From the NCBI GenBank assembly GCA_015233155.1, contig JADFYG010000001.1, positions 62,001-126,000 on the forward strand: a stretch of DNA of 64,000 nucleotides, given 5' to 3'. A program made the position numbers and the translations under genes. Below are positions 27,695 to 36,636 of this stretch, piece by piece. A model generated the notes under the pieces. It made no database searches, was not told the DNA's origin, and worked only from the letters and a program-made list of their open reading frames with translations. Source of the DNA: Candidatus Rifleibacteriota bacterium (GTDB lineage Bacteria; Muiribacteriota; Ozemobacteria; Ozemobacterales; Ozemobacteraceae). Numbering within the stretch: position 1 is the stretch's first letter; the number at the start of each line of letters is the position of its first letter.

Positions 27695-29234
27695 AATTTG
27701 CGATTCTCTTTCAACTGTCCTGGAAGAAGCCATGCATGAAGTGGTTCAAACATGCATAAATCAGGTTCCTCAGCTTCATTTCCGGGAAATCGGCATCGTG
27801 AAGTCTGTTTCCCCGGGAATAGCCACGATTACCGGTCTTGCTGGTGTCGGGATCGATGAAATGGTGCGTTTTCAGAATGGAATTTTCGGAATGATATTCG
27901 ACATTGAAGAGGAGTATATCGGCTGTATCATTCTCGGTGATAGTTCAGCATTGAGCGCCGGCAGCGAAGTCGAGCGAATGCATCGGGTCATGGATGTACC
28001 CGTGGGTGATGGCCTTCTTGGCAGAGTGCTCAACCCTCTTTCTCAGCCTCTTGATGCTCAGACAACTCCATGGTTTGTCGAAAGACGACCTGTTGAACGT
28101 GAAGCTCCACCAATCATGGACCGTTTGCCGGTAACTGTTCCTTTGCAAACCGGGATCAAGGTAGTCGATGCACTCATTCCAATTGGACGCGGTCAGCGCC
28201 AGCTTATTCTTGGAGACCGCCAGACAGGTAAAACCTCCATCGCCCTTTCTGCAATCAAGAATCAACGCGATACGGGCGTTATATGTGTCTATTGTGCAAT
28301 CGGACAACGCGGAGAATCTGTGGCAAAAGCCATTGCCGAATTACGTGAAACGAATTCGATAGCTCATACCATTGTCGTAGTTGCAGAAGCCGAAAATGGA
28401 CCAGGTTTGCAATATCTGGCACCATATGTTGCCACGGCGATCGGTGAATATTTTATGGAATCCGGTCGTGACGTGCTTGTTGTGTATGATGACCTGGGAA
28501 GCCACGCGCGGGCATACCGCGAATTATCCCTGCTCATGCGTCGCCCCCCTGGCCGGGAAGCGTTTCCTGGCGATATTTTTTATATTCATTCCCGGCTATT
28601 GGAACGTGCCACCCATCTGCGAAAAGAACTCGGAGGCGGTTCGCTCACGGCCCTTCCGATTGTGGAGACAGAAGCCCAGAACATTTCCGGATATATTCCA
28701 ACAAATCTCATTTCAATTACTGATGGTCAGTTATATCTGTCGCCACATCTTTTTCAAAAAGGCCTTTTACCCGCAATAGATGTCGGGAAATCGGTGTCGC
28801 GCGTCGGCGGCAAAACGCAGCTTCCGGCATTTCATGCGGTATCCGCCGATCTGAAGCTTTTCTATTCTCAATTCGAAGAACTGGAAATGTTTTCAAGATT
28901 CGGAACCCGCCTCGATGAACACACTAAAAAGGTGATAACCCATGGGAGACGAATAAGGCAGTGCCTGAAACAGTCCAGTTCCGAATTGATTCCCGTTCTG
29001 GACCAGATTATGATTCTCCTGGCCCTGACAAATGGCCTGTTCGATGAGATAACCGAAGAATCCGTGTATGAGGTCGAGAAGTCACTCAGAAAAGCCGTTT
29101 CAGAAGTTCCAACAGACATTGTAAGATGTATTCTCGACGGCAAACCTCTTTCGTCAGAGGATCGTCAGGGAATCCTTAGCATTGCCAGAACAGCCCTGAC
29201 TAAGTGCCAGGGGACGTCGCAAGCACCTCTATGA
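27684..29234 (+). CDS. atpA: N-ATPase alpha subunit
   Basis: 516 residues from a GTG start with AAGGA before it. The P-loop GDRQTGKT, the preceding [10 protein letters not shown], and [23 protein letters not shown] are clear alpha-subunit signatures. The alpha subunit binds nucleotide without hydrolysing it and alternates with beta in the F1 ring. It is translationally coupled at both ends: 11 bases of overlap with atpF and ATGA with atpG. Note that the order E-F-A-G has no delta gene, consistent with the extended b subunit. Confidence 0.94.
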   Translation: MTPEICDSLSTVLEEAMHEVVQTCINQVPQLHFREIGIVKSVSPGIATITGLAGVGIDEMVRFQNGIFGMIFDIEEEYIGCIILGDSSALSAGSEVERMHRVMDVPVGDGLLGRVLNPLSQPLDAQTTPWFVERRPVEREAPPIMDRLPVTVPLQTGIKVVDALIPIGRGQRQLILGDRQTGKTSIALSAIKNQRDTGVICVYCAIGQRGESVAKAIAELRETNSIAHTIVVVAEAENGPGLQYLAPYVATAIGEYFMESGRDVLVVYDDLGSHARAYRELSLLMRRPPGREAFPGDIFYIHSRLLERATHLRKELGGGSLTALPIVETEAQNISGYIPTNLISITDGQLYLSPHLFQKGLLPAIDVGKSVSRVGGKTQLPAFHAVSADLKLFYSQFEELEMFSRFGTRLDEHTKKVITHGRRIRQCLKQSSSELIPVLDQIMILLALTNGLFDEITEESVYEVEKSLRKAVSEVPTDIVRCILDGKPLSSEDRQGILSIARTALTKCQGTSQAPL

Positions 29235-30130
29235 TCCAGACCATTGACGGAATTCAAAGGCAAATAAAGAGCGTCAATAGTCTGAAATCCATTGTCAGGA
29301 CGATGAAAACGCTGGCAGCGGTAAGCATCGGTCCATACGAAAGAGCCGTTCAGTCATTGACAGATTATTTTCGATCAATAGAAATGGGTTGGATTGCCCT
29401 ACTGAAAAATTACGACCCAGGTCTTCTGAATTTATTATCAGAAGAGACTCCTGGCGGAACCGGAGTGGTCGTATTCGGATCAGACCAGGGAATGGTAGGA
29501 GCATTCAATGATAATCTGGTCAATTATGTAGTGAGGCATATTTCAGAATATCCGGAGAAACGAATTATATGGCCCATTGGGGAAAGAGTACATCTGCTTC
29601 TTTCCGACCTCGGTTTCCCATTGGAGGATGCCATAAATACCCCGGATTCCGTTGACGCAATTCCAAATCTCATGAGTCAACTCTTATGTGAAATTGAGGA
29701 AAAACGGGAAACAGGGAAAATATCCAGTGTAGTTCTTTTTTATAATCGTACCGATTTGAAATATGGTTTTGAATCGGTACGGGAAAAACTCATCCCTCTG
29801 GAAAAAAAATGGATTGCTTCGCTTACTAATGAGGCATGGCCTACGAAAATGATTCCGCAATTCATTGGGGGAGAAAGGCCGATGATTTCCGCGCTTATTC
29901 GCGAATACCTGTTCGTCGAGATTTTTAAAGCTTGTGCGAAATCAGCCGCCAGTGAGCATGCCACACGCCTGGCGGCAATGCAGAGGGCAGAGAAAAAAAT
30001 TGACGATCTTTCAGAAGAATTACGTGCCGCATTCAATCAAAAACGACAAAGTACAATTATGGAGGAGCTTTTTGATCTTATCTCCGGCTTTGAAGTTCTT
30101 TCAGGAAAAGTCCCATGCAAAAAAACATGA
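29231..30130 (+). CDS. atpG: N-ATPase gamma subunit
   Basis: 299 residues from the ATG at 29231, inside the atpA stop (ATGA). The N-terminal helix ([20 protein letters not shown]) and the C-terminal helix ([25 protein letters not shown]) are the two arms of the coiled coil that turns inside the F1 head; the middle is a Rossmann-like domain ([19 protein letters not shown]). Divergent from standard gamma subunits, as usual for N-ATPases. It ends the operon; no terminator with a T run is visible after it. Confidence 0.88.
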   Translation: MIQTIDGIQRQIKSVNSLKSIVRTMKTLAAVSIGPYERAVQSLTDYFRSIEMGWIALLKNYDPGLLNLLSEETPGGTGVVVFGSDQGMVGAFNDNLVNYVVRHISEYPEKRIIWPIGERVHLLLSDLGFPLEDAINTPDSVDAIPNLMSQLLCEIEEKRETGKISSVVLFYNRTDLKYGFESVREKLIPLEKKWIASLTNEAWPTKMIPQFIGGERPMISALIREYLFVEIFKACAKSAASEHATRLAAMQRAEKKIDDLSEELRAAFNQKRQSTIMEELFDLISGFEVLSGKVPCKKT

Positions 30131-30263
30131 TTAACTTTGTTTATGCGCATTTGTATCACTAATCCGTGTTGGCGTGAGGGGCACAGCAGGGGCATTCGGG
30201 CCGGGTGCCGCGTACCCAACATCGTCGGGAAGTGAAGGGAAGGGTTCCGGATGAATAAAAATC

Positions 30264-30288
30264 GACAAAGTGCAAATTTCACTTTGTC
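30264..30288. repeat. Perfect inverted repeat, possible operator next to the flgM promoter
   Basis: GACAAAGTG and its exact complement CACTTTGTC are separated by 7 bases. The right arm ends one base before the TTGACA element of the predicted promoter. No T run follows, which argues against a terminator for the ATPase operon and for a regulator-binding site. The rest of the 304-base interval between atpG and flgM holds a G+C-rich imperfect palindrome (about 30165-30220) and nothing else recognised. Confidence 0.5.
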
Positions 30289-30317
30289 TTGACATGGGAA
30301 ACGGCAGAGGCTAAAAT
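30289..30317 (+). promoter_or_regulatory. Sigma70-type promoter for flgM
   Basis: TTGACA at 30289-30294 and TAAAAT at 30312-30317 with 17 bases between them, a near-perfect match. It abuts the inverted repeat at 30264-30288. The leader to the flgM start codon is about 110 bases. Confidence 0.6.
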
Positions 30318-30338
30318 GATTTATATTGATTACGCTAA
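30312..30338 (+). promoter_or_regulatory. Possible sigma28 (FliA) promoter for flgM
   Basis: TAAAATGA (30312-30319), 11 bases, then TACGCTAA (30331-30338), against the consensus TAAAGTTT-N11-GCCGATAA. The spacing is exact and the -35 box is fair, but the -10 box matches only 5 of 8. It would overlap the sigma70 -10 element. Dual control of flgM by the housekeeping and flagellar sigma factors is common elsewhere. Confidence 0.3.
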
Positions 30339-30434
30339 CGAAATCGACTTTTTCGGTCGATGGTTATGATGGAGGTATCCCCCGCCAATTACAAAGATGC
30401 CAGGGGGAGACGTTCAGGGAGTTCAGGAGGAACC

Positions 30435-30821
30435 ATGAAGGTTTCCAACGGGAACAGTATTCAGAAGATTTATCGGGAACAGGTTAACAAGGCTAAGCCA
30501 GAGGCTTCCGGCGACGACTTCAGCAAATTGATGAAGAGCACCGCCAAGACCACTGACGAGTCTGTGAAGACTGCGTTTCACCCACCCAGCGGAGTTTCCG
30601 CTGGTAACCCTCTGTTCACGGGAAAGCCGGTAAAGGAAGCCGACCTCGTCGAAACGATGAAATTCGCCGCGGAAGTCGTGGCAAGTCAGCCGGACATACG
30701 CTCTGAGAAAGTTGATCATCTAGCGGCTCTCATTAAATCAGGGCAGTATAACGTTCCTGCGGAAGCGGTTGCGAATCGTCTGTTTACGAGCGGTATCGTG
30801 ACGAATTCCTGGGAGGCCTGA
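30435..30821 (+). CDS. flgM: Anti-sigma28 factor FlgM
   Basis: 128 residues from the ATG at 30435, which has AGGAGG 6 bases upstream; the ORF runs further upstream without a ribosome site. The pattern is that of FlgM: an unstructured polar N-terminal half (SGDDFSKLMKSTAKTTDESV), then a helical C-terminal half (LVETMKFAAEVVASQPDIRSE and VDHLAALIKSGQYNVPAEAVANRL) ending in FTSGIV. The motif IRxExVxxLxxxIxxGxYxVxxxxVA is the sigma28-binding region. FlgM holds FliA inactive until the hook is finished and is then exported. It starts the flagellar block together with flgN. Confidence 0.86.
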   Translation: MKVSNGNSIQKIYREQVNKAKPEASGDDFSKLMKSTAKTTDESVKTAFHPPSGVSAGNPLFTGKPVKEADLVETMKFAAEVVASQPDIRSEKVDHLAALIKSGQYNVPAEAVANRLFTSGIVTNSWEA

Positions 30822-30828
30822 CAAAGGC

Positions 30829-31317
30829 TTGTCAGCTTCTACAGGGCGTCTCGAAAAGGTTTTAAGTGAGGAGCTCGCTGTTTATCGCGAGCTCCTCGTG
30901 CTTTCTGAAAAAAAACGAAAACTTTTGCTCGAAAAGTTTTCCACGGATCTTCTCGGGATCGTTTCAGAGGAAGAAAGATGTATTGCCTCTCTTGTTGACA
31001 TCGAAGAACGGCGTCGTACAGAAATAACTGAGCTGACCGGTGATCCGGAAACGTCCCTTGAAACTCTTCTTCTGAAAATTTCCGAACCGTCAATACAATC
31101 AGCAATCGGAAAATTGGGACGTGAACTCAAAGAGACCCTTTCCCACATTCGCGAGATCAACGTCGCCAATCAGAAATTGCTTGAACAGGCACTGGAACTC
31201 ACGCAGTATTCGCTCAAGCTGCTGACTACACCGCCGAAGGATGTTGTGTATCGGAAACCAGGCGCTACCACGGCCAAGACCAATATGCCTTCCCGTCTGA
31301 TTGATCGCAAGGCCTGA
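30829..31317 (+). CDS. flgN: FlgN-type flagellar export chaperone
   Basis: 162 residues, almost all helix, beginning at a TTG codon with GGAGG 12 bases before it and AAAGG closer. The coiled-coil core (LSEELAVYRELLVLSEKKRK, then LEKFSTDLLGIVSEEERCIA) fits FlgN, which binds the C-terminal helices of FlgK and FlgL and brings them to the export gate. The position directly after flgM agrees. The usual partners flgK and flgL are 24 kb away, with the glycan island between. Confidence 0.78.
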   Translation: MSASTGRLEKVLSEELAVYRELLVLSEKKRKLLLEKFSTDLLGIVSEEERCIASLVDIEERRRTEITELTGDPETSLETLLLKISEPSIQSAIGKLGRELKETLSHIREINVANQKLLEQALELTQYSLKLLTTPPKDVVYRKPGATTAKTNMPSRLIDRKA

Positions 31318-31420
31318 AAATGTCGGATAGCTGCACAGTAATGACTGTTTCGTCCCGTTCCGGTTGCGTTTATGAAACACAGGGCTCGACTGGGTTCAGT
31401 CGATGTAATCCGCTATAGAC

Positions 31421-32221
31421 ATGCAGTTTGCATCAGGAAAAGCTCCTGTTGTTGATACGCAGGTCATAATTCAAGCCCGCATGGGTTCAGCGCGCCTCCC
31501 CGGAAAAGTACTTCTCGAACTTGCAGGACGACCTGTCATTGCACACGTTGTCCGGCGTGCAGCAGCCGCTTCACGCGTTAATCGAGTCGTAGTAGCGACT
31601 ACCACCATGGCAGAGGATGATCTTATCGTCGCCTGGGCTATAAATGCCGGTATTCCAGTCACACGGGGCTCCTCGAACGATGTGCTGGACAGATATAATC
31701 AGGCAGCGACAGAATGGCCATGCAGGCGCATCGTGCGCATTACCGCTGACTGTCCGCTGGCCGATCCCGGCATAATTGATGCCGTTATTGCGGCTCATGC
31801 AACGGACGCGTTCGATTACGTTTCCAATTTGCATCCGCCAACCCTTCCTATCGGCCTCGATGCAGAAGTATTTTCGCGTGAATTACTCGGACGAATAGCG
31901 TCTGAAGCAGTGTTTGCTTCACATCGTGAACATGTAACCCTTTATGTTCGTGAAAATCGCGACCGTTTTCGGTTCGGAAATGTTTCTTTCGGTCGCGATT
32001 GTTCCAGGAATGCGCGTCTTACACTCGATCGCCCTGAAGATCTGCATTTCTTCAGGGCTTTTTTCGAAAAATTGGCGGATTCCGATTCAATGCCTTCTAT
32101 TTACGAAGTTTTGCATCTTCTCGAGGTAAATTCTTCTCTTATTACAATCAATTCCGGAATAGATCGCTTCGAGGGTGCCCGCAAATCAGCCATGAGTGAA
32201 AACAGAACTCTTAATCTATAG
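31421..32221 (+). CDS. spsF: SpsF/CMP-sugar nucleotidylyltransferase-like protein
   Basis: 266 residues. The nucleotide-binding motif QARMGSARLPGKVLLELAGRP is characteristic of the SpsF/KdsB/NeuA family (broken here as QARMGSARLPGKVL, then LELAGRPVIAHVV), with TAPADCPLAD-like TADCPLADPGIIDAVI and GLDAEVFSREL further on. These enzymes transfer CMP (or another nucleotide) to a sugar acid. SpsF-type members often sit beside NeuB-type synthases in flagellin or coat glycan clusters, as here with 15 bases between the genes. Probable job: activation of the nine-carbon sugar made by the next gene. A small hairpin (31386-31403, 7-base stem) lies in the 103-base leader. Confidence 0.8.
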   Translation: MQFASGKAPVVDTQVIIQARMGSARLPGKVLLELAGRPVIAHVVRRAAAASRVNRVVVATTTMAEDDLIVAWAINAGIPVTRGSSNDVLDRYNQAATEWPCRRIVRITADCPLADPGIIDAVIAAHATDAFDYVSNLHPPTLPIGLDAEVFSRELLGRIASEAVFASHREHVTLYVRENRDRFRFGNVSFGRDCSRNARLTLDRPEDLHFFRAFFEKLADSDSMPSIYEVLHLLEVNSSLITINSGIDRFEGARKSAMSENRTLNL

Positions 32222-32236
32222 AATGAGGGCTCAATA

Positions 32237-33280
32237 ATGAATATCGGTTCAAAATCCATCGATGAAAGGCATCCTTGTTTCATTATTGCTGAAGCCGGAA
32301 GCAATCACAATCGTGATCTCGAAACAGCACGGCGTCTGATAGATATAGCTGCCGAGGCAGGAGCAGATGCATGTAAATTCCAGATCTTTGCAGCGGAAAA
32401 GATATATTCAAAGAAAACGCCGATGGCAAGCTATCTCAAGGACAAGAAGCTCGTTAAATCCGGAGAGAGCCTCTGGGACATAATAAAAAAACTCGAGACA
32501 CCACGTGCATGGCTTGCTGAGCTGGTCGGACATTGTCGCGCCCGCGGAATTCAGTTCCTTTGTACGCCGTTTGATATTGCCGCTGTCGATGAGCTGGAAT
32601 CGGTCGGAGTCGAAGCATACAAGGTCGCCAGCTTCGAAATCACGCACCTTCCTCTTATCGAACGCATTGCGAAGACAGGCAAGCCAATGATTCTTTCGAC
32701 CGGTATGGCTAACCTGGAGGACATCGAAGTCGCTCTCGACACTTTCCATGGGGCCGGTGGAAAAGAGCTTTCTCTGCTTCACTGTGCTATCGCATACCCC
32801 GCGAAATTTGAGGATCTGCACCTTCGGGCGATGGATACCATGCGCCAGGCATTCTCGGTTCCGGTCGGCTTTTCCGACCACACTATGGGCTATGTTTCCG
32901 ACGTTGCAGCCGTAGCCCGCGGTGCATGCATCATAGAAAAACATTTCACTCTTGATCGCCGCATGGAGGGGCCAGACCATCCGTTTTCCCTCGAACCCGG
33001 CGAACTCAAGGAGATGGTGACTGCCATCCGGCAAACTGAAGCCGCACTGGGAAGTCCGCGTAAACGGCACACTGTCGCGGAACAGGAGCTGTATCGTCTT
33101 GCTCGCCGCAGTCTGGTCGCTGCACGCCCCATTCCAAAGGGAACGATCATCACGCGAGACATGATCGAGGTCAAACGTCCCGGATTCGGTATTCCGACGC
33201 GATTTATGCCCGTTGTCATCGGCCGTACAGCTCGCGTAGACATTGATGACGATGACATTATGACATGGGAAATGATCTGA
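32237..33280 (+). CDS. neuB: NeuB/PseI/SpsE-type nonulosonic acid synthase
   Basis: 347 residues. A TIM barrel (IIAEAGSNHNRDLETARRLI, GADACKFQIF, then ILSTGMANLEDIEVAL, LLHCAIAYPAKFEDLHLRAM, PVGFSDHTMG and IIEKHFTLDRRMEGPDH) is followed by a C-terminal SAF (antifreeze-like) domain, from about residue 285 (RRSLVAARPIPKGTIITRDM). This family condenses phosphoenolpyruvate with a six-carbon amino sugar to give sialic, pseudaminic or legionaminic acid. Which of these cannot be decided here; the methylase two genes on is of the pseudaminic type. The genes for making the precursor sugar (PseB, PseC, PseG or the Leg equivalents) are not in the window. Confidence 0.87.
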   Translation: MNIGSKSIDERHPCFIIAEAGSNHNRDLETARRLIDIAAEAGADACKFQIFAAEKIYSKKTPMASYLKDKKLVKSGESLWDIIKKLETPRAWLAELVGHCRARGIQFLCTPFDIAAVDELESVGVEAYKVASFEITHLPLIERIAKTGKPMILSTGMANLEDIEVALDTFHGAGGKELSLLHCAIAYPAKFEDLHLRAMDTMRQAFSVPVGFSDHTMGYVSDVAAVARGACIIEKHFTLDRRMEGPDHPFSLEPGELKEMVTAIRQTEAALGSPRKRHTVAEQELYRLARRSLVAARPIPKGTIITRDMIEVKRPGFGIPTRFMPVVIGRTARVDIDDDDIMTWEMI

Positions 33281-33284
33281 TCTT

Positions 33285-34100
33285 GTGTTGAAAATTCGTC
33301 CTTTTATTCCCGCCGATTGTGATCTGCTGTTCGATTGGCGCAATGACCCTAAAATCCGCGCAAGATCATTTGATTCCCGACCTCTTGACCCTGGTGCTCA
33401 TCGTATATGGTTCGACGGTTTTCTCGGTGATGCCAGTCGTATCGGTTTTATTCTCGAAGATGAAGATCGTTCCGTAGCGCAGATTCGATTTGATTCAACG
33501 TCCGTGCCAGGTCGGCTTCGCATTTCTATTTCAACCGCGCCGGGAGTGCAAGGCAAAGGTTATGGATGCGAACTGTTAGCGCGTGCCTGCGAGCGCCAGG
33601 AAGTCGCAGCCAGAGGTGTATTACTGGCGGCCGAGACATTTCTCGATAACCAGCCATCCATCAAAATCTTCGAGCGCTGCCACTTCGTATCACTCGGGGA
33701 ACGGAAACGAGGAGACAATAAGTTTATCGAATGGCGAAGGGCAGCCGGGCCAGCGTTTTCCCAAACCCGAATTTTTCTGTCTGGCGAAATAGAGGGAAAC
33801 CTGCTGCGTGAAACCGCTGTAATGCTGGAGCGTCTGGGTTTTTCCGTATCTTTTGTTGAAGGCAGCGAAAGCAAAAGCGTAACGTCTTCGAAAACGAGTG
33901 ATTTTACAATAAATTGCATTGTACCTTTTGTGCCGAATAAGAGCGAAAATGTCTTGAGTGTTTTTGAAAATAGCAAGTCTGACAACGCTGTGAGAGTTAT
34001 TCTTACGCCTGAAATGGCCGCTGAAAGCGTCAGTCGTATGGTTGAGTTTTTGCTGGATCGACTTGCAGAGTATCAATTCTTTAAAGCACATTCTTCTTAG
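33285..34100 (+). CDS. GNAT N-acetyltransferase (PseH-like) with an extra C-terminal domain
   Basis: 271 residues from a GTG start (GTGTTG), four bases after neuB. Residues 1-155 are a GNAT domain of the PseH/RimJ kind: IRPFIPADCDLLFDWRNDP, then ISISTAPGVQGKGYGCELLA, which contains the acetyl-CoA loop (GxGxG-like QGKGYG). PseH puts an acetyl group on the 4-amino group of the pseudaminic acid precursor. Residues 160-271 are an added domain (TRIFLSGEIEGNLLRETAVM, then LGFSVSFVEGSES) with alternating strands and helices that I do not recognise. The extra domain makes it about 100 residues longer than standard PseH. Confidence 0.75.
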   Translation: MLKIRPFIPADCDLLFDWRNDPKIRARSFDSRPLDPGAHRIWFDGFLGDASRIGFILEDEDRSVAQIRFDSTSVPGRLRISISTAPGVQGKGYGCELLARACERQEVAARGVLLAAETFLDNQPSIKIFERCHFVSLGERKRGDNKFIEWRRAAGPAFSQTRIFLSGEIEGNLLRETAVMLERLGFSVSFVEGSESKSVTSSKTSDFTINCIVPFVPNKSENVLSVFENSKSDNAVRVILTPEMAAESVSRMVEFLLDRLAEYQFFKAHSS

Positions 34101-34132
34101 GATCAATAACACTTCACACGGAGCGAATCATT

Positions 34133-34807
34133 ATGACGAAAACTGAGCAGATTGCTTTCTGGGAAGGCAGTTTCGGCGATGCCTATACCGACCGCAATGC
34201 TGTCAAATCAAGTGATCGCGCACCTTTTTTTGCGCGATTGCTGTCACGCACACTTGGAGTTCGCGACATTTGTGAACTCGGAGCAAATAAAGGGCACAAC
34301 CTTGAAGCGATTCACGGGCTGAGTTCCAATTTCCAGCTGACCGGAGTGGAAATCAACGAAAAGGCCTTCGCTGAAATGAGAAAGAAACCATTTATAAAAG
34401 CAGTGCATTCAAGTATTCAGGAGTTCGCTCCAACTATGATCTCATCGGGAGAGAGCGCTTCAGAATTAAAGACACCGCGTGTCGAGTCATATGCCGACAC
34501 TGGTGAGTTTGATCTCGTCTTCACATGTGGAGTCCTCATTCATATTGGTCCGGCGGATTTGCCAGCCATTTTGAATAAAATGTTTGATTTATCGCGTCGT
34601 TACATCCTTATCAACGAGTATTATAATCCGGCTCCGGTCGAGCTCGAATACCGTGGGAATGTCGGCAAGCTTTTCAAACGGGATTTTGGCGGTGAGTTCT
34701 GGAATCAGGCGCCGGAGCGCCTGCGTCTCGTTGATATCGGTTTTTTGTGGCAGCGCATCGAACCCGCCTGGGACAACACAACCTGGTGGCTTTTCGAAAA
34801 ACGGTAG
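34133..34807 (+). CDS. Pseudaminic acid biosynthesis-associated SAM methylase
   Basis: 224 residues, a class I SAM-dependent methyltransferase: binding motif ICELGANKGHNLEAIHGL, then LTGVEINEKAF, FDLVFTCGVLIHIGPADL and ILINEYYNPAPVE. The start (TEQIAFWEGSFGDAYTDRN) is distinctive for the small family found in pseudaminic acid gene clusters. The substrate is presumably the sugar or its acyl group. It follows the GNAT gene after 32 bases and ends the co-directional sugar block; the palindromic repeat begins 30 bases after its stop. Confidence 0.8.
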   Translation: MTKTEQIAFWEGSFGDAYTDRNAVKSSDRAPFFARLLSRTLGVRDICELGANKGHNLEAIHGLSSNFQLTGVEINEKAFAEMRKKPFIKAVHSSIQEFAPTMISSGESASELKTPRVESYADTGEFDLVFTCGVLIHIGPADLPAILNKMFDLSRRYILINEYYNPAPVELEYRGNVGKLFKRDFGGEFWNQAPERLRLVDIGFLWQRIEPAWDNTTWWLFEKR

Positions 34808-34836
34808 TGGCAAGATGAGTGTGAAAACGTGATTTA

Positions 34837-34969
34837 AAAAGGATGTTAGCCGGTTAGTTGAGATTTCTCCCTTCAGTCGAAATGACAGCATTGTTTGTCA
34901 TTCCGAACGATTGTGAGGAATCTCGCTTGGCGTAAAGAGTCGTGAATATTCAGGCTTCTTTGGTAATCG
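34837..34969 (+). repeat. Interspersed palindromic repeat, copy 1 (133 bp)
   Basis: Nearly identical (about 10 differences) to 35692-35823, in the same orientation. Its centre is a long imperfect hairpin: GAGATTTCTCCCTTC plus TCGAAATGACA pairs with TGTCATTCCGA plus TGTGAGGAATCTC. Elements of this type (GGAATGACA arms) occur in intergenic regions of many bacteria and can behave as REP-like repeats or act as terminators. With copy 2 it brackets the YhcH-like gene. Confidence 0.82.
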
Positions 34970-34979
34970 GGCGTGAAAG

Positions 34980-35435
34980 TTAGTCCTCGATCTGAACTTT
35001 TACAACGATCTTCTTGACGAAGCCCGGGCCTGATTCAGGACTGATGCATGGCATATGTGCATCTCGTGGTCCGAGAATCAGGAATGTTCCCGGTCGCACC
35101 GTCAAAAAATCCCCTTTTCCCTGAAGCACGATCAAATCCTTGCTTTCGTCATAAGGGCCCTCATGCATGGCATCCGCATCGGCCCAGCCAATGCGTTCAA
35201 CACCCTTCGCGACAAACTGGACATCGATATAGCGACGATGGGTTTCCCAAAAGCCTTTTTCGATTGGTTTTGTTTCATATTCCTGAATCATCGCGAACAG
35301 CCGATCTCCTTCGAGCTCGTGACGGCCGGGTGAGAGTGTCTCAGGATCAACTGTCCGCAAATACTGCAGGGCATGCTTGATGCGTTTGCCCATGACAAAC
35401 CAGTTTTCAGCGCGTTCCAGTCGGTTTATAATCAT
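34980..35435 (-). CDS. YhcH/YjgK/YiaL family protein (DUF386, EbgC-like)
   Basis: 151 residues from the ATG at 35433-35435, with AAAGAGAG upstream. Family motifs: GRHELEGDRLFAMIQEYETK, WETHRRYIDVQFVAKGVERI, DLIVLQGKGDFLTVRPGTFL and LGPRDAHMPCIS; the glutamate and histidines of WETHRRYID and AHMP are the metal ligands of the cupin-like barrel. Relatives are thought to act on sialic or other sugar anomers. Between the two 133-bp repeats and on the opposite strand to the sugar genes, it may have been carried in. An in-frame extension to 35528 repeats the first motif: MNRLESAHKYFVTGN against INRLERAENWFVMGK. Confidence 0.8.
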   Translation of the reverse strand: MIINRLERAENWFVMGKRIKHALQYLRTVDPETLSPGRHELEGDRLFAMIQEYETKPIEKGFWETHRRYIDVQFVAKGVERIGWADADAMHEGPYDESKDLIVLQGKGDFLTVRPGTFLILGPRDAHMPCISPESGPGFVKKIVVKVQIED

Positions 35436-36032
35436 ATTCTGTTTCTCTCTTTCATGAAGAATATTACCAGTCACAAAATATTTGTGCGCACTCTCCAGGC
35501 GATTCATCGGATCGCACTTACACTTCAACTGTGCACGAATTTTCCGGATTGATATAACACATTTCCGTCTTTACGGCATAGGCTCTTGCGATATTCAAGA
35601 TATAACGTAGGGGCGAGGCATGCCTCGCGCGAAGAACGGCAACGTGTTTCCGCAACTTTTCATGTCGTCATGCATACAGGGCATGATTAACAAAGGATGC
35701 TAACCGGTTAGTTGAGATTTCTCCCTTCGGTCGAAATGACAGCACTGTTTGTCATTCCGACCGAATGTGAGGAATCTCGCTTGGCGTAAAGAGCCGTGAA
35801 TATTTAGGCTTCTTTGGTAATCGTGATGCAGGGTAATAAATATGAAGTTCAAGTTTGTTTTTCTAAACTCTGAGTATTGATTTCTTTCATTGACGACGTT
35901 ATCATGCTTTTCACTCAAACCAATTGGCTCGCAGGCTAAGAATCACTCACACAAATCGCAAGGGCAAGTTCTGTTGAAGGGTGTGTGCTCGCTGATTGGC
36001 TGTGGTTTGTATAAGTCAACGCAGGAGGCAGT
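35436..36032. other. Intergenic region before the TetR gene
   Basis: 597 bases without a supported gene. 35436-35528 is an in-frame extension of the YhcH gene that looks like a duplicated remnant of its own N terminus. 35613-35628 is an exact palindrome (GCGAGGCATGCCTCGC) preceded by CGTAGGG. 35692-35823 is repeat copy 2. In the last 200 bases, the only clear signal is the ribosome site AGGAGG before the TetR start; I see no convincing promoter or TetR operator. Confidence 0.5.
35692..35823 (+). repeat. Interspersed palindromic repeat, copy 2 (132 bp)
   Basis: Direct repeat of 34837-34969, including the central hairpin with GGTCGAAATGACA and TGTCATTCCGACC arms. The arms match each other better than in copy 1 (GGTCG pairs with CGACC), so this copy is nearer to the ideal palindrome. 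Confidence 0.82.
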
Positions 36033-36629
36033 ATGGCAACAGCCAGGCAGGAGGAAAGAACTCAGCGAATATTACAGGCGGCGCTGAAGGAGTTTTGCTA
36101 CAAAGGATACCGCGAGGTCAATGTTGACGTCATTGCATCAGAGGCAAAAGTCAGCAAAGCTACTATCTACAACCACTTTAAGAACAAGGAAAATTTGTTC
36201 ATGGCCGTCTTTGACTATGCCATGGGACAGCTGGACGAAAAGATTCACCATGAACTGAATTTTCTTGATCTCCGAAGGGGTGGCAAGGCTGCCACGAAGG
36301 CATTCCTGAAGAATGCCAGGGAAAACCCCGATTACAGCTTTTTCTTCAAAGCCTTAACAACCGATGCTGGCTTTGTCAGCGAAACTTTGAGGCAAAAAAT
36401 GATGGACCACTTCCTCTCTTCCGGAATGGGCATATCCAGACAGCAGTTGCGAATGTCCCAGGAGAGGGGAGAAATAAAGCAGCTTTTTGACCCGGACTTG
36501 CTATTCATCGCGTTACTTGGAATGCATCTTCATGTTCTGAGTTATCTGGAGAGAAGCAAACAAAAAGTTAATTTGGATCAATGCGCTGAACAAATCGACG
36601 AGATTCTTCAATCCGGAATCTTCGCCTAA
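36033..36629 (+). CDS. TetR/AcrR family transcriptional regulator
   Basis: 198 residues. The N-terminal helix-turn-helix is typical: RTQRILQAALKEFCYKGYRE, then VDVIASEAKVSKATIYNHF with KNKENLF after it. The C-terminal part is helical and would bind a ligand, with no recognised subtype. AGGAGG 6 bases upstream supports the start. Seven bases separate it from the TolC gene, and the following TolC, adaptor and RND genes overlap or almost do, so it very probably represses its own efflux operon. Confidence 0.88.
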   Translation: MATARQEERTQRILQAALKEFCYKGYREVNVDVIASEAKVSKATIYNHFKNKENLFMAVFDYAMGQLDEKIHHELNFLDLRRGGKAATKAFLKNARENPDYSFFFKALTTDAGFVSETLRQKMMDHFLSSGMGISRQQLRMSQERGEIKQLFDPDLLFIALLGMHLHVLSYLERSKQKVNLDQCAEQIDEILQSGIFA

Positions 36630-36636
36630 AGCCAAA

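Noticed and set aside
30165-30220. G+C-rich imperfect palindrome after atpG as terminator of the ATPase operon
   Set aside because: The arms pair poorly and no T run follows; I do not call it a terminator.
32408-33343. 311-codon open frame on the minus strand
   Set aside because: It lies wholly over the NeuB-like gene, which has clear family motifs in the other direction, and the reverse frame has no recognisable protein features or ribosome site.
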